DNA of 64,000 nt from Aplectana chamaeleonis (lineage: Eukaryota; Nematoda; Chromadorea; Rhabditida; Cosmocercidae). Of the stretch, positions 43,401 through 58,029 are shown in pieces. The notes under the pieces were generated by a model. That model saw only the letters and a program-made list of their open reading frames with translations, ran no database searches and was not told where the DNA came from. The stretch is from assembly GCA_029168955.1 (NCBI GenBank), contig JAPDOI010001201.1, positions 146,211-210,210 of the forward strand, read 5' to 3'. A program made the position numbers and the translations under genes. How positions within the stretch are numbered: position 1 is the first letter of the stretch; every line of letters begins with the position of its first letter.

Positions 43401-46400
43401 TCAACCTCTGCAATAAATCGCAGAACTTCTCACATCCCCGTCAGAAATGCTCCCCCCCAGGCGTGTCAACCCCTTGAAAAAATCGGAGAACTTCTCACAC
43501 CCGTGTCAGAAATGCTCCCACCCAGGGGTTTCAACCCCTGGAAAAAATCGGAGAATTTCTCACATCCGTGTCAGAAATGCTCCCACCCAGGGGTTTCAAC
43601 CCCTGGAAAAAATCGGAGAATTTCTCACATCCGTGTCAGAAATGCTCCCACCCAGGGGTTTCAACCCCTTGAAAAAAATCGGAGAACTTCTCACACCCGT
43701 GTCAGAAATACCCCTCCCCAGGGGTTTCAACCCCTGGAAAAAATCGGAGAATTTCTCACATCCGTGTCAGAAATGCTCCCACCCAGGGGTTTCAACCCCT
43801 TGAAAAAAATCGGAGAATCTTTCTCACCCGTGTCGGAAATGCTCCCACCCAGGGGTTTCAACCCTTGGAAAAAATCGGAGAATTTCTCACATCCGTGTCA
43901 GAAATGCTCCCACCCAGGGGTTTCAACCCCTTGAAAAAAATCGGAGAACTTCTCACACCCGTGTCAGAAATGCTCCCACCCAGGGGTTTCAACCCCTGGA
44001 AAAAATTGGAGAATTTCTCACATCCGTGTCAGAAATGCTCCCACCCAGGGTTTCAACCCTTGAAAAAATCGGAGAACTTCTCACACCCGTGTCAGAAATA
44101 CCCCTCCCAGGGTTTCAACCCTGGAAAAAATCGGAGAATTTCTCACATCCGTGTCAGAAATGCTCCCACCCAGGGTTTCAACCCCTTGAAAAAAATCGGA
44201 GAACTTCTCACACCCGTGTCAGAAATACCCCTCCCCAGGGCTTTCAAGCCCTGGAAAAAATCGGAGAATTTCTCACATCCGTGTCAGAAATGCTCCCACC
44301 CAGGGGTTCCAACCCCTTGAAAAAAATCGGAGAACTTCTCACATCCGTGTCAGAAATACCCCTTCCCAGGGGTTTCAACCCCTGGAAAAAATCGGAGATT
44401 TTCTCACATCCGTGTCAGAAATGCTCCCACCCAGGGTTTCAACCCCTTGAAAAAATCGGAGAACTTCTCACACCCGTGTCAGAAATACCCCTCCCCAGGG
44501 TTTCAACCCCTGGAAAAAATCGGAGAATTTCTCACATCCGTGTCAGAAATGCTCCCACCCAGGGTTTCAACCCTGAAAAAATCGGAGAATTTCTCACATC
44601 CGTGTCAGAAATGCTCCCACCCAGGGTTTCAACCCCTTGAAAAAATCGGAGAACTTCTCACACCCGTGTCAGAAATACCCCTCACCCAGGGTTTCAACCC
44701 CTGAAAAAATCGGAGAATTTCTCACATCCGTGTCAGAAATGCTCCCACCCAGGGGTTTCAACCCTTGAAAAAATCGGAGAACTTCTCACACCCGTGTCAG
44801 AAATACCCCACCCAGGGGTTTCAACCCCTTGAAAAAAATCGGAGAATCTTTCTCACATCCGTGGCAGAAATGCTCCCACCCAGGGGCTTCAACCCCTTGA
44901 AAAAATCGGAGAACTTCTCACACCCGTGTCAGAAATACCCCTCCCCAGGGTTTCAACCCTTGAAAAAACCGGAGAATTTCTCACATCCGTGTCAGAAATG
45001 CTCCCACCCAGGGGTTTCAACCCCTTGAAAAAAATCGGAGAACTTCTCACACCCGTGTCAGAAATGCTCCCACCCAGGGGTTTCAACCCCTTGAAAAAAA
45101 TCGGAGAACTTCTCACACCCGTGTCAGAAATACCCCTCCCCAGGGGTTTCAACCCCTGGAAAAAATCGGAGAATTTCTCACATCCGTGTCAGAAATGCTC
45201 CCACCCAGGAAAAAATCGGAGAATTTCTCACATCCGTGTCAGAAATGCTCCCACCCAGGGGTTTCAACCCCTGGAAAAAATCGGAGAATTTCTCACATCC
45301 GTGTCAGAAATGCTCCCACCCAGGGGTTTCAACCCCTTGAAAAAAATCGGAGAACTTCTCACACCCGTGTCAGAAATACCCCTCCCCAGGGGTTTCAACC
45401 CCTGGAAAAAATCGGAGAATTTCTCACATCCGTGTCAGAAATGCTCCCACCCAGGGGTTTCAACCCCTTGAAAAAAATCGGAGAACTTCTCACACCCGTG
45501 TCAGAAATGCTCCCACCCAGGGGTTTCAACCCCTTGAAAAAAATCGGAGAACTTCTCACACCCGTGTCAGAAATGCTCCCACCCACGGGTTTCAACCCCC
45601 GGAAAAAATCGGAGAATTTCTCACATCCGTGTCAGAAATGCTCCCACCCAGGGGTTTCAACCCCTTGAAAAAAATCGGAGAACTTCTCACACCCGTGTCA
45701 GAAATACCCCTTCCCAGGGGTTTCAACCCCTGGAAAAAATCGGAGATTTTCTCACATCCGTGTCAGAAATGCTCCCACCCAGGGGTTTCAACCCCTTAAA
45801 AAAATCGGAGAACTTCTCACACCCGTGTCAGGAATACCCCTCCCCAGGGGTTTCAACCCCTGGAAAAAATCGGAGATTTTCTCACACCCGTGTCAGAAAT
45901 GCTCCCACCCAGGGTTTCAACCCCTTGAAAAAATCGGAGAACTTCTCACACCCGTGTCAGAAATACCCTCCCCAGGGTTTCAACCCCTGAAAAAATCGGA
46001 GAATTTCTCACATCCGTGTCAGAAATGCTCCCACCCAGGGTTTCAACCCCTTGAAAAAATCGGAGAACTTCTCACACCCGTGTCAGAAATGCTCCCACCC
46101 AGGGGTTTCAACCCCTGGAAAAAATCGGAGAATTTCTCACATCCGTGTCAGAAATGCTCCCACCCAGGGGTTTCAACCCCTGAAAAAATCGGAGAATTTC
46201 TCACACCCGTGTCAGAAATGCTCCCACCCAGGGTTTCAACCCCTTGAAAAATCGGAGAACTTCTCACACCCGTGTCAGAAATACCCCTCCCAGGGGTTTC
46301 AACCCCTGGAAAAATCGGAGAATTTCTCACATCCGTGTCAGAAATGCTCCCACCCAGGGTTTCAACCCCTTGAAAAAATCGGAGAACTTCTCACACCCGT

Positions 46401-49400
46401 GTCAGAAATGCTCCCACCCAGGGTTTCAACCCCTTGAAAAAATCGGAGAATTTCTCACACCCGTGTCAGAAATGCTCCCACCCAGAGGTTTCAACCCCTT
46501 GAAAAAAATCGGAGAACTTCTCACACCCGTGTCAGAAATGCTCCCACCCAGGGGTTTCAACCCCTGGAAAAAATCGGAGAATTCCTCACACCCGTGTCAG
46601 AAATGCTCCCACCCAGGGGTTTCAACCCCTTGAAAAAAATCGGAGAACTTCTCGCACCCGTGTCAGAAATGCTCCCACCCAGGGGTTTCATCCCCTTGAA
46701 AAAATCGGAGAATTTCTCACACCCGTGTCAAAAATGCTTCCACCCAGGGGTTTCAACTCCTTGGAAAAATCGGAGAATCGCTCACACCCGTGTCAGAAAT
46801 GCTCCCACCCAGGGTTTCAACCCTTGAAAAAATCGGAGAACTTCTCACACCCGTGTCAGAAATGCTCCCTCCCAGGGTTTCAACCCCTGAAAAAATCGGA
46901 GAATTTCTCACATCCGTGTCAGAAATGCTCCCACCCAGGGTTTCAACCCCTTGAAAAAATCGGAGAATTTCTCACACCCGTGTCAGAAATGCTCCCACCC
47001 AGGGGTTTCAACCCCTTGAAAAATCGGAGAACTTCTCACACCCGTGTCAGAAATGCTCCCACCCAGGGGTTTCAACCCTTGAAAAAATCGGAGAATTTCT
47101 CACATCCGTGTCAGAAATGCTCCCACCCAGGGTTTCAACCCCTTGAAAAAATCGGAGAACTTCTCACACCCGTGTCAGAAATACCCCTCCCCAGGGTTTC
47201 AACCCCTGGAAAAAATCGGAGAATTTCTCACATCCGTGTCAGAAATGCTCCCACCCAGGGTTTCAACCCCTTGAAAAAATCGGAGAACTTCTCACACCCG
47301 TGTCAGAAATGCTCCCACCCAGGGTTTCAACCCTGGAAAAAATCGGAGAATTTCTCACATCCGTGTCAGAAATGCTCCCACCCAGGGGTTTCAACCCTTG
47401 AAAAAATCGGAGAACTTCTCACACCCGTGTCAGAAATACCCCCACCCAGGGGTTTCAACCCTGGAAAAAATCGGAGAATTTCTCACATCCGTGTCAGAAA
47501 TGCTCCCACCCAGGGTTTCAACCCCTTGAAAAAAATCGGAGAACTTCTCACACCCGTGTCAGAAATACCCACCCAGGGGTTTCAACCCCTTGGAAAAAAT
47601 CGGAGAATTTCTCACATCCGTGTCAGAAATGCTCCCACCCAGGGTTTCAACCCCTTGAAAAAATCGGAGAACTTCTCACACCCGTGTCAGAAATACCCCT
47701 CCCCAGGGTTTCAACCCCTGGAAAAAATCGGAGAATTTCTCACATCCGTGTCAGAAATGCTCCCACCCAGGGTTTCAACCCCTTGAAAAAATCGGAGAAC
47801 TTCTCACACCCGTGTCAGAAATACTCCTCCCCAGGGTTTCAACCCTGGAAAAAATCGGAGAATTTCTCACATCCGTGTCAGAAATGCTCCCACCCAGGGT
47901 TTCAACCCCTTGAAAAAATCGGAGAACTTCTCACACCCGTGTCAGAAATGCTCCCACCCAGGGGTTTCAACCCTGAAAAAATCGGAGAATTTCTCACATC
48001 CGTGTCAGAAATGCTCCCACCCAGGGGTTTCAACCCTTGAAAAAATCGGAGAACTTCTCACACCCGTGTCAGAAATACTCCCACCCAGGGGTTTCAACCC
48101 CTGGAAAAAATCGGAGAATTTCTCACATCCGTGTCAGAAATGCTCCCACCCAGGGGCTTCAACCCCTTGAAAAAAATCGGAGAACTTCTCACACCCGTGT
48201 CAGAAATACCCCTTCCCAGGGGTTTCAACCCCTGGAAAAAATCGGAGATTTTCTCACATCCGTGTCAGAAATGCTCCCACCCAGGGGCTTCAACCCCTTC
48301 GAAGAAATCGGACAACTTCTCACACCCGTGTCAGAAATACCCACCCAGGGGTTTCAACCCCTGGAAAAAATCGGAGAATCTTTCTCACCCGTGTCAGAAA
48401 TGCTCCCACCCAGGGGTTTCAACCCCTTGAAAAAAATCGGAGAATCTTTCTCACCCGTGTCGGAAATGCTCCCACCCAGGGGTTTCAACCCTTGGAAAAA
48501 ATCGGAGAATTTCTCACATCCGTGTCAGAAATGCTCCCACCCAGGGGTTTCAACCCCTGGAAAAAATCGGAGAATTTCTCACATCCGTGTCAGAAATGCT
48601 CCCACCCAGGGGTTTCAACCCCTTGAAAAAAATCGGAGAATCTTTCTCACCCGTGTCAGAAATGCTCCCACCCAGGGGTTTCAACCCCTTGAAAAAAATC
48701 GGAGAACTTCTCACACCCGTGTCAGAAATGCTCCCACCCAGGGGTTTCAACCCCTGGAAAAAATCGGAGAACTTCTCACACCCGTGTCAGAAATGCTCCC
48801 ACCCAGGGTTTCAACCCCTGAAAAAATCGGAGAACTTCTCACACCCGTGTCAGAAATACCCCACCCAGGGTTTCAACCCTGGAAAAAATCGGAGAATTTC
48901 TCACATCCGTGTCAGAAATGCTCCCACCCAGGGTTTCAACCCTTGAAAAATCGGAGAACTTCTCACACCCGTGTCAGAAATGCTCCCACCCAGGGTTTCA
49001 ACCCCTTGAAAAAATCGGAGAATTTCTCACATCCGTGTCAGAAATGCTCCCACCCAGGGTTTCAACCCTTGAAAAAATCGGAGAACTTCTCACACCCGTG
49101 TCAGAAATGCTCCCACCCAGGGGTTTCAACCCCTTGAAAAAATCGGAGAATTTCTCACATCCGTGTCAGAAATGCTCCCACCCAGGGGTTTCAACCCTTG
49201 AAAAAATCGGAGAACTTCTCACACCCGTGTCAGAAATGCTCCCACCCAGGGTTTCAACCCTTGAAAAAATCGGAGAATTTCTCACATCCGTGTCAGAAAT
49301 GCTCCCACCCAGGGGTTTCAACCCCTTGAAAAAATCGGAGAATTTCTCACATCCGTGTCAGAAATGCTCCCACCCAGGGGTTTCAACCCCTGAAAAATCG

Positions 49401-52049
49401 GAGAACTTCTCACACCCGTGTCAGAAATACTCCCACCCAGGGTTTCAACCCCTGGAAAAATCGGAGAATTTCTCACATCCGTGTCAGAAATGCTCCCACC
49501 CAGGGTTTCAACCCCTTGAAAAATCGGAGAACTTCTCACACCCGTGTCAGAAATACCCCCACCCAGGGTTTCAACCCTGAAAAAATCGGAGAATTTCTCA
49601 CATCCGTGTCAGAAATGCTCCCACCCAGGGTTTCAACCCCTTGAAAAAATCGGAGAACTTCTCACACCCGTGTCAGAAATACCCCTCCCCAGGGGTTTCA
49701 ACCCTGAAAAAATCGGAGAATTTCTCACATCCGTGTCAGAAATGCTCCCACCCAGGGGTTTCAACCCCTTGAAAAAATCGGAGAACTTCTCACACCCGTG
49801 TCAGAAATACTCCCTCCCAGGGGTTTCAACCCTTGGAAAAATCGGAGAATTTCTCACATCCGTGTCAGAAATGCTCCCACCCAGGGGTTTCAACCCTTGA
49901 AAAAATCGGAGAACTTCTCACACCCGTGTCAGAAATACCCCTCCCCAGGGTTTCAACCCCTGGAAAAAATCGGAGAATTTCTCACATCCGTGTCAGAAAT
50001 GCTCCCACCCAGGGTTTCAACCCCTTGAAAAAATCGGAGAACTTCTCACACCCGTGTCAGAAATGCTCCCACCCAGGGTTTCAACCCTTGAAAAAATCGG
50101 AGAATTTCTCACATCCGTGTCAGAAATGCTCCCACCCAGGGTTTCAACCCCTTGAAAAAATCGGAGAACTTCTCACACCCGTGTCAGAAATACTCCCACC
50201 CAGGGTTTCAACCCCTTGAAAAATCGGAGAATTTCTCACATCCGTGTCAGAAATGCTCCCACCCAGGGTTTCAACCCCTTGAAAAAATCGGAGAACTTCT
50301 CACACCCGTGTCAGAAATGCTCCCTCCCAGGGGTTTCAACCCCTGGAAAAATCGGAGAATTTCTCACATCCGTGTCAGAAATGCTCCCACCCAGGGGTTT
50401 CAACCCTTGAAAAAATCGGAGAACTTCTCACACCCGTGTCAGAAATACCCCTCCCCAGGGGTTTCAACCCCTGGAAAAATCGGAGAATTTCTCACATCCG
50501 TGTCAGAAATGCTCCCACCCAGGGGTTTCAACCCCTTGAAAAAAATCGGAGAACTTCTCACACCCGTGTCAGAAATACCCCTCCCCAGGGGTTTCAACCC
50601 CTGGAAAAAATCGGAGAATTTCTCACATCCGTGTCAGAAATGCTCCCACCCAGGAAAAGATCGGAGAAATTCTCACATCCGTGTCAGAAATGCTCCCTCC
50701 CCAGGGGTTTCAACCCCTGAAAAAATCGGAGAATTTCTCACATCCGTGTCAGAAATGCTCCCACCCAGGGTTTCAACCCCTTGAAAAAATCGGAGAACTT
50801 CTCACACCCGTGTCAGAAATGCTCCCACCCAGGGTTTCAACCCTTGAAAAAATCGGAGAATTTCTCACATCCGTGTCAGAAATGCTCCCACCCAGGGTTT
50901 CAACCCCTTGAAAAAATCGGAGAACTTCTCACCCGTGTCAGAAATGCTCCCACCCAGGGTTTCAACCCCTTTAAAAAATCGGAGAATTTCTCACATCCGT
51001 GTCAGAAATGCTCCCACCCAGGGGTTTCAACCCCTTGAAAAAATCGGAGAATTTCTCACACCCGTGTCAGAAATGCTCCCACCCAGGGGTTTCAACCCCT
51101 TGAAAAAAATCGGAGAATCTTTCTCACCCGTGTCAGAAATGCTCCCACCCAGGGGTTTCAACCCCTTGAAAAAAATCGGAGAACTTCTCACACCCGTGTC
51201 AGAAATGCTCCCACCCAGGGGTTTCAACCCCTGGAAAAAATCGGAGAATTTCTCACATCCGTGTCAGAAATGCTCCCACCCAGGGGTTTCAACCCCTTGA
51301 AAAAAATCGGAGAACTTCTCACACCCGTGTCAGAAATACCCCTCCCCAGGGGTTTCAACCCCTGGAAAAAATCGGAGATTTTCTCACACCCGTGTCAGAA
51401 ATGCTCCCACCCAGGGGTTTCAACCCCTTGAAAAAAATCGGAGAATCTTTCTCACCCGTGTCAGAAATGCTCCCACCCAGGGGTTTCAACCCCTTGAAAA
51501 AAATCGGAGAATTTCTCACACCCGTGTCAGAAATGCTCCCACCCAGGGGTTTCAACCCCTGGAAAAAATCGGAGAATTTCTCACACCCGTGTCAGAAATA
51601 CCCCTCCCCAGGGCTTTCAACCCCTGGAAAAAATCGGAGAATTTCTCACATCCGTGTCAGAAATGCTCCCACCCAGGGGTTCCAACCCCTTGAAAAAAAT
51701 CGGAGAACTTCTCACACCCGTGTCAGAAATGCTCCTCCCAGGGGTTTCAACCCCTGGAAAAAATCGGAGAATTTCTCACATCCGTGTCAGAAATGCTCCC
51801 ACCCAGGGTTTCAACCCTTGAAAAAATCGGAGAACTTCTCACACCCGTGTCAGAAATGCTCCCACCCAGGGGTTTCAACCCCTGAAAAAATCGGAGAATT
51901 TCTCACATCCGTGTCAGAAATGCTCCCACCCAGGGTTTCAACCCCTTGAAAAAATCGGAGAACTTCTCACACCCGTGTCAGAAATGCTCCCTCCCAGGGG
52001 TTTCAACCCCTGGAAAAATCGGAGAATTTCTCACATCCGTGTCAGAAAT

Positions 52050-52290
52050 GCTCCCACCCAGTGGTTTCAACCATTTGAAAAAATTGGAGAACTTCTCACA
52101 CCCGTGTCAGAAATTCTCCCACCCAGTGGTTTCAACCCCTTGAAAAAATCGGAGAGTTTCTCACACCCGTGGCAGAAATTCTCCCACCCCGAGGTTTCAA
52201 TCCCTTGAAAAAATCGGAGAGTTTCTCACACCCGTGTCAGAAATTCTCCCACCCAGTGGTTTCAACCCCTTGAAAAAATCGGAGAGTTTC
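52050..52290. repeat. Minisatellite subtype with AGTGGTTTCAAC
   Basis: A small block of units with CCCAGTGGTTTCAACC, AATTCTCCCACCC and GAGAGTTTCTCAC variants, distinct from units on both sides. It shows local homogenisation inside the large array. Confidence 0.75.
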
Positions 52291-53409
52291 TCATCCGTGT
52301 CAGAAATGCTCCCACCCAGGGTTTCAACCCCTTGAAAAAATCGGAGAACTTCTCACACCCGTGTCAGAAATACTCCCACCCAGGGTTTCAACCCCTGGAA
52401 AAAATCGGAGAATTTCTCACACCCGTGTCAGAAATGCTCCCACTCAGGGGTTTCAACTCCTTGAAAAAATCGGAGAATTTCTCGCACCCGTGTCAGAAAT
52501 ACTCCCACCCAGGGGTTTCATCCCCTTGAAAAAATCGGAGAATTTCTCACACCCGTGTCAAAAATGCTTCCACCCAGGGGTTTCAACTCCTTGGAAAAAT
52601 CGGAGAATTTCTCGCACCCGTGTCAGAAATGCTCCCACCCAGGGGTTCCAACTCCTTGAAAAAATCGGAGAATTTCTCGCACCCGTGTCAGAAATACTCC
52701 CACCCAGGGGTTTCAACCCCTTGAAAAAATCGGAGAACTTCTCACCCGTGTCAGAAATGCTCCCACCCAGGGGTTTCAACCCTTGAAAATCGGAGAATTT
52801 CTCACATCCGTGTCAGAAATGCTCCCACCCAGGGGTTTCAACCCCTTGAAAAATCGGAGAACTTCTCACACCCGTGTCAGAAATGCTCCCACCCAGGGTT
52901 TCAACCCTTGAAAAATCGGAGAATTTCTCACATCCGTGTCAGAAATGCTCCCACCCAGGGGTTTCAACCCTTGAAAAAATCGGAGAACTTCTCACACCCG
53001 TGTCAGAAATACCCCTCCCAGGGGTTTCAACCCCTGGAAAAAATCGGAGAATTTCTCACATCCGTGTCAGAAATGCTCCCACCCAGGGGTTTCAACCCTT
53101 GAAAAAATCGGAGAACTTCTCACACCCGTGTCAGAAATACTCCCTCCCAGGGGTTTCAACCCCTGGAAAAAATCGGAGAATTTCTCACATCCGTGTCAGA
53201 AATGCTCCCACCCAGGGTTTCAACCCCTTGAAAAAATCGGAGAACTTCTCACACCCGTGTCAGAAATGCTCCCACCCAGGGGTTTCAACCCCTGAAAATC
53301 GGAGAATTTCTCACATCCGTGTCAGAAATGCTCCCACCCAGGGTTTCAACCCTTGAAAAAATCGGAGAACTTCTCACACCCGTGTCAGAAATACCCCACC
53401 CAGGGGTTT

Positions 53410-55260
53410 CAACCCCTTTAAAAACTCGGGGAATTTCTCACATCCGTGTCAGAAATGCTCCCACCCAGGGGTTTCAACCCTTTTAAAAAATCGGAGAATT
53501 TCTCACACCCGTGTCAGAAATGCTCCCACCCAGGGGTTTCAACCCTTTTAAAAATCGGAGAATTTCTCACGTCCGTGTCAGAAATGCTCCCACCCAGGGG
53601 TTTCAACCCCTTTAAAAAATCGGGGAATTTCTCACATCCGTGCCAGAAATGCTCCCACCCAGGGGTTTCAACCCTTTTAAAAAATCGGAGAATTTCTCAC
53701 ACCCGTGCCAGAAATGCTCCCACCCAGGGGTTTCAACCCCTTTAAAAATCGGGGAATTTCTCACATCCGTGTCAGAAATGCTCCCACCCAGGGGTTTCAA
53801 CCCTTTTAAAAATCGGGGAATTTCTCACACCCGTGCCAGAAATGCTCCCACCCAGGGGTTTCAACCCTTTTAAAAAATCGGAGAATTTCTCACATCCGTG
53901 TCAGAAATGCTCCCACCCAGGTGTTTCAACCCCTTTAAAAAATCGGAGAATTTCTCACATCCGTGTCAGAAATACTCCCACCCAGGGTTTCAACCCCTGG
54001 AAAAAATCGGAGAATTTCTCACATCCGTGTCAGAAATGCTCCCACCCAGGGTTTCAACCCCTTGAAAAATTCGGAGAATTTCTCACACCCGTGTCAGAAA
54101 TGCTCCCACCCAGGGGTTTCAACCCCTTTAAAAAATCGGGGAATTTCTCACATCCGTGTCAGAAATGCTCCCACCCAGGGGTTTCAACCCCTTGAGAAAA
54201 ATCGAAGATTTTCTCACATCCGTGTGAGAAATGTTCCCACCCAGGGGTTTCAACCCCTTTAAAAAATCGGGGAATTTCTCACATCCGTGTCAGAAATGCT
54301 CCCACCCAGGGGTTTCAACCCTTTTAAAAATCGGAGAATTTCTCACGTCCGTGTCAGAAATGCTCCCACCCAGGGGTTTCAACCCTTTTAAAAATTCGGA
54401 GAATTTCTCACATCCGTGTCAGAAATGCTCCCACCCAGGGGTTTCAACCCTTTTAAAAAATCGGAGAATTTCTCACATCCGTGTCAGAAATGCTCCCACC
54501 CAGGGGTTTCAACCCTTTTAAAAAATCGGAGAATTTCTCACATCCGTGTCAGAAATGCTTCCACCCAGGGGTTTCAACCCTTTTAAAAAATCGGAGAATT
54601 CCTCACACCCGTGTCAGAAATGCTCCCACCCAGGGGTTTCAACCCCTTGAGAAAAATCGAAGATTTTCTCACACTCGTGTCAGAAATGCTCCCACCCAGG
54701 AGTTTCAACCCCTTTAAAAAATCGGGGAATTTCTCACATCCGTGTCAGAAATGCTCCCACCCAGGGGTTTCAACCTTCTCACATCCGTGTCAGAAATGCT
54801 CCCACCCAGGGGTTTCAACCCTTTTAAAAAATCGGAGAATTTCTCACACCCGTGTCAGAAATGCTCCCACCCAGGGGTTTCAACCCTTTTAAAAAATCGG
54901 AGAATTTCTCACATCCGTGTCAGAAATGCTTCCACCCAGGGGTTTAAACCCTTGAAAAAATCGGAGAATTTCTCACACCCGTTTCAGAAATGCTCCCACC
55001 CAGGGGTTTCAACCCTTTTAAAAAATCGGAGAATTTCTCACATCCGTTTCAGAAATGCTCCCACCCAGGGGTTTCAACCCTTTCAAAAAATCGGGGAATT
55101 TCTCACATCCGTGACAGAAATGTTCCCACCCAGGGGTTTCAACCCCTTAAAAAAATCGGGGAATTTCTCACATCCGTGTCAGAAATGCTCCCACCCAGGG
55201 GTTTCAACCCTTTTAAAAAATCGGAGAATTTCTCACATCCGTGTCAGAAATGCTCCCACC
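53410..55260. repeat. Minisatellite subtype with CCTTTTAAAAAATCGG
   Basis: Units here replace CCCCTTGAAAAAATCGGAG with CCTTTTAAAAAATCGGGG or close variants. This breaks the CCAGGGG/CCCCTGG palindrome and makes a new TTTTAAAA one. The block contains one internal deletion near 54776. The same subtype recurs at about 56870-57160, 58030-59960 and 60655-60815. Confidence 0.85.
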
Positions 55261-58029
55261 CAGGGGTTTCAACCCCTGGAAAAAATCGGAGAATTTCTCA
55301 CATCCGTGTCAGAAATGCTCCCACCCAGGGGTTTCAACCCCTTGAAAAAATCGGAGAACTTCTCACACCCGTGTCAGAAATACTCCCTCCCAGGGTTTCA
55401 ACCCTGAAAAAATCGGAGAATTTCTCACATCCGTGTCAGAAATGCTCCCACCCAGGGGTTTCAACCCTTGAAAAAATCGGAGAACTTCTCACACCCGTGT
55501 CAGAAATGCTCCCACCCAGGGGTTTCAACCCCTGAAAAAATCGGAGAATTTCTCACATCCGTGTCAGAAATGCTCCCACCCAGGGGTTTCAACCCTGAAA
55601 AAATCGGAGAATTTCTCACATCCGTGTCAGAAATGCTCCCACCCAGGGGTTTCAACCCTTGAAAAAATCGGAGAACTTCTCACACCCGTGTCAGAAATAC
55701 TCCCACCCAGGGGTTTCAACCCCTTGAAAAAATCGGAGAATTTCTCACATCCGTGTCAGAAATGCTCCCACCCAGGGTTTCAACCCCTTGAAAAAATCGG
55801 AGAACTTCTCACACCCGTGTCAGAAATACTCCCTCCCCAGGGTTTCAACCCCTGGAAAAAATCGGAGAATTTCTCACATCCGTGTCAGAAATGCTCCCAC
55901 CCAGGGGTTCCAACCCCTTGAAAAAAAAACGGAGAACTTCTCACACCCGGGGCAGAAGTACCCCTCCCCAGGGGTTTCAACCTCTGGAAAAAATCGGAGA
56001 ATTTCTCACATCCGTGTCAGAAATGCTCCCACCCAGGGGTTTCAACCCCTTGAAAAAAATCGGAGAATCTTTCTCACCCGTGTCGGAAATGCTCCCACCC
56101 AGGGGTTTCAACCCTTGGAAAAAATCGGAGAATTTCTCACATCCGTGTCAGAAATGCTCCCACCCAGGGGTTTCAACCCCTGGAAAAAATCGGAGAATTT
56201 CTCACATCCGTGTCAGAAATGCTCCCACCCAGGGGTTTCAACCCTTGGAAAAAATCGGAGAATTTCTCACATCCGTGTCAGAAATGCTCCCACCCAGGGG
56301 TTTCAACCCCTTGAAAAAAATCGGAGAACTTCTCACACCCGTGTCAGAAATACCCCTCCCCAGGGGTTTCAACCCCTGGAAAAAATCGGAGAATTTCTCA
56401 CATCCGTGTCAGAAATGCTCCCACCCAGGGGTTTCAACCCCTTGAAAAAAATCGGAGAACTTCTCACACCCGTGTCAGAAATGCTCCCACTCAGGGTTTC
56501 AACCCTGGAAAAAATCGGAGAATTTCTCACATCCGTGTCAGAAATGCTCCCGCCCAGGGCTTGCAACCCCTTGAAAAAAATCGGAGAACTTCTCACACCC
56601 GTGTCAGAAATACCCCTCCCCAGGGGTTTCAACCCCTGGAAAAATCGGAGAATTTCTCACATCCGTGTCAGAAATGCTCCCACCCACGGGTTTCAACCCC
56701 TTGAAAAAAATCGGAGAACTTCTCACACCCGTGTCAGAAATGCTCCCACCCAGGGGTTTCAACCCCTGGAAAAAATCGGAGAATTTCTCACATCCGTGTC
56801 AGAAATGCTCCCACCCAGGAAAAAATCGGAGAATTTCTCACACTCGTGTCAGAAATGCTCCCACCCAGGAGTTTCAACCCCTTTAAAAAATCGGGGAATT
56901 TCTCACATCCGTTTCAGAAATGCTCCCACCCAGGGGTTTCAACCCTTTTAAAAAATCGGAGAATTTCTCACATCCGTGTCAGAAATGCTCCCACCCAGGG
57001 GTTTCAACCCTTTTAAAAAATCGGAGAATTTCTCACACCCGTGTCAGAAATGCTCCCACCCAGGGGTTTCAACCTTTTAAAAATCGGAGAATTTCTCACG
57101 TCCGTGTCAGAAATGCTCCCACCCAGGGGTTTCAACCCTTTTAAAAAATCGGAGAATTTCTCACACCCGTGTCAGAAATACCCTCCCAGGGTTTCAACCC
57201 CTGGAAAAAATCGGAGAATTTCTCACATCCGTGTCAGAAATGCTCCCACCCAGGGTTTCAACCCCTTGAAAAATCGGAGAACTTCTCACACCCGTGTCAG
57301 AAATACTCCCACCCAGGGGTTTCAACCCTGAAAAAATCGGAGAATTTCTCACATCCGTGTCAGAAATGCTCCCACCCAGGGGTTTCAACCCCTTGAAAAA
57401 ATCGGAGAACTTCTCACACCCGTGTCAGAAATAGCCCTCCCCAGGGTTTCAACCCCTTGAAAAAAATGGGGGAATTTCTCACATCCGTGTCAGAAATGCT
57501 CCCACCCAGGGGTTTTAACCCCTTGAAAAATCGGAGAATTTCTCACATCCGTGTCAGAAATGCTCCCACCCAGGGGTTTCAACCCCTTGAAAAAAATCGG
57601 GGAATTTCTCACACCCGTGTCAGAAATGCTCCCACCCAGGGGTTTCAACCCCTTGAAAAAAAATCGGGGAATTTCTCACATCCGTGTCAGAAATGCTCCC
57701 ACCCAGGGTTTCAACCCTTGAAAAAATCGGAGAACTTCTCACACCCGTGTCAGAAATACCCCTCCCCAGGGTTTCAACCCTGGAAAAAATCGGAGAATTT
57801 CTCACATCCGTGTCAGAAATGCTCCCACCCAGGGGTTTCAACTCCTTGGAAAAATCGGAGAACTTCTCGCACCCGTGTCAGAAATGCTCCCACCCAGGGG
57901 TTTCAACTCCTTGAAAAAATCGGAGAATTTCTCACACCCGTGTCAGAAATGCTCCCACCCAGTGGTTTCAACCCCTTGAAAAAATCGGAGAACTTCTCAC
58001 ACCCGTGTCAGAAATGCTCCCACCCAGGG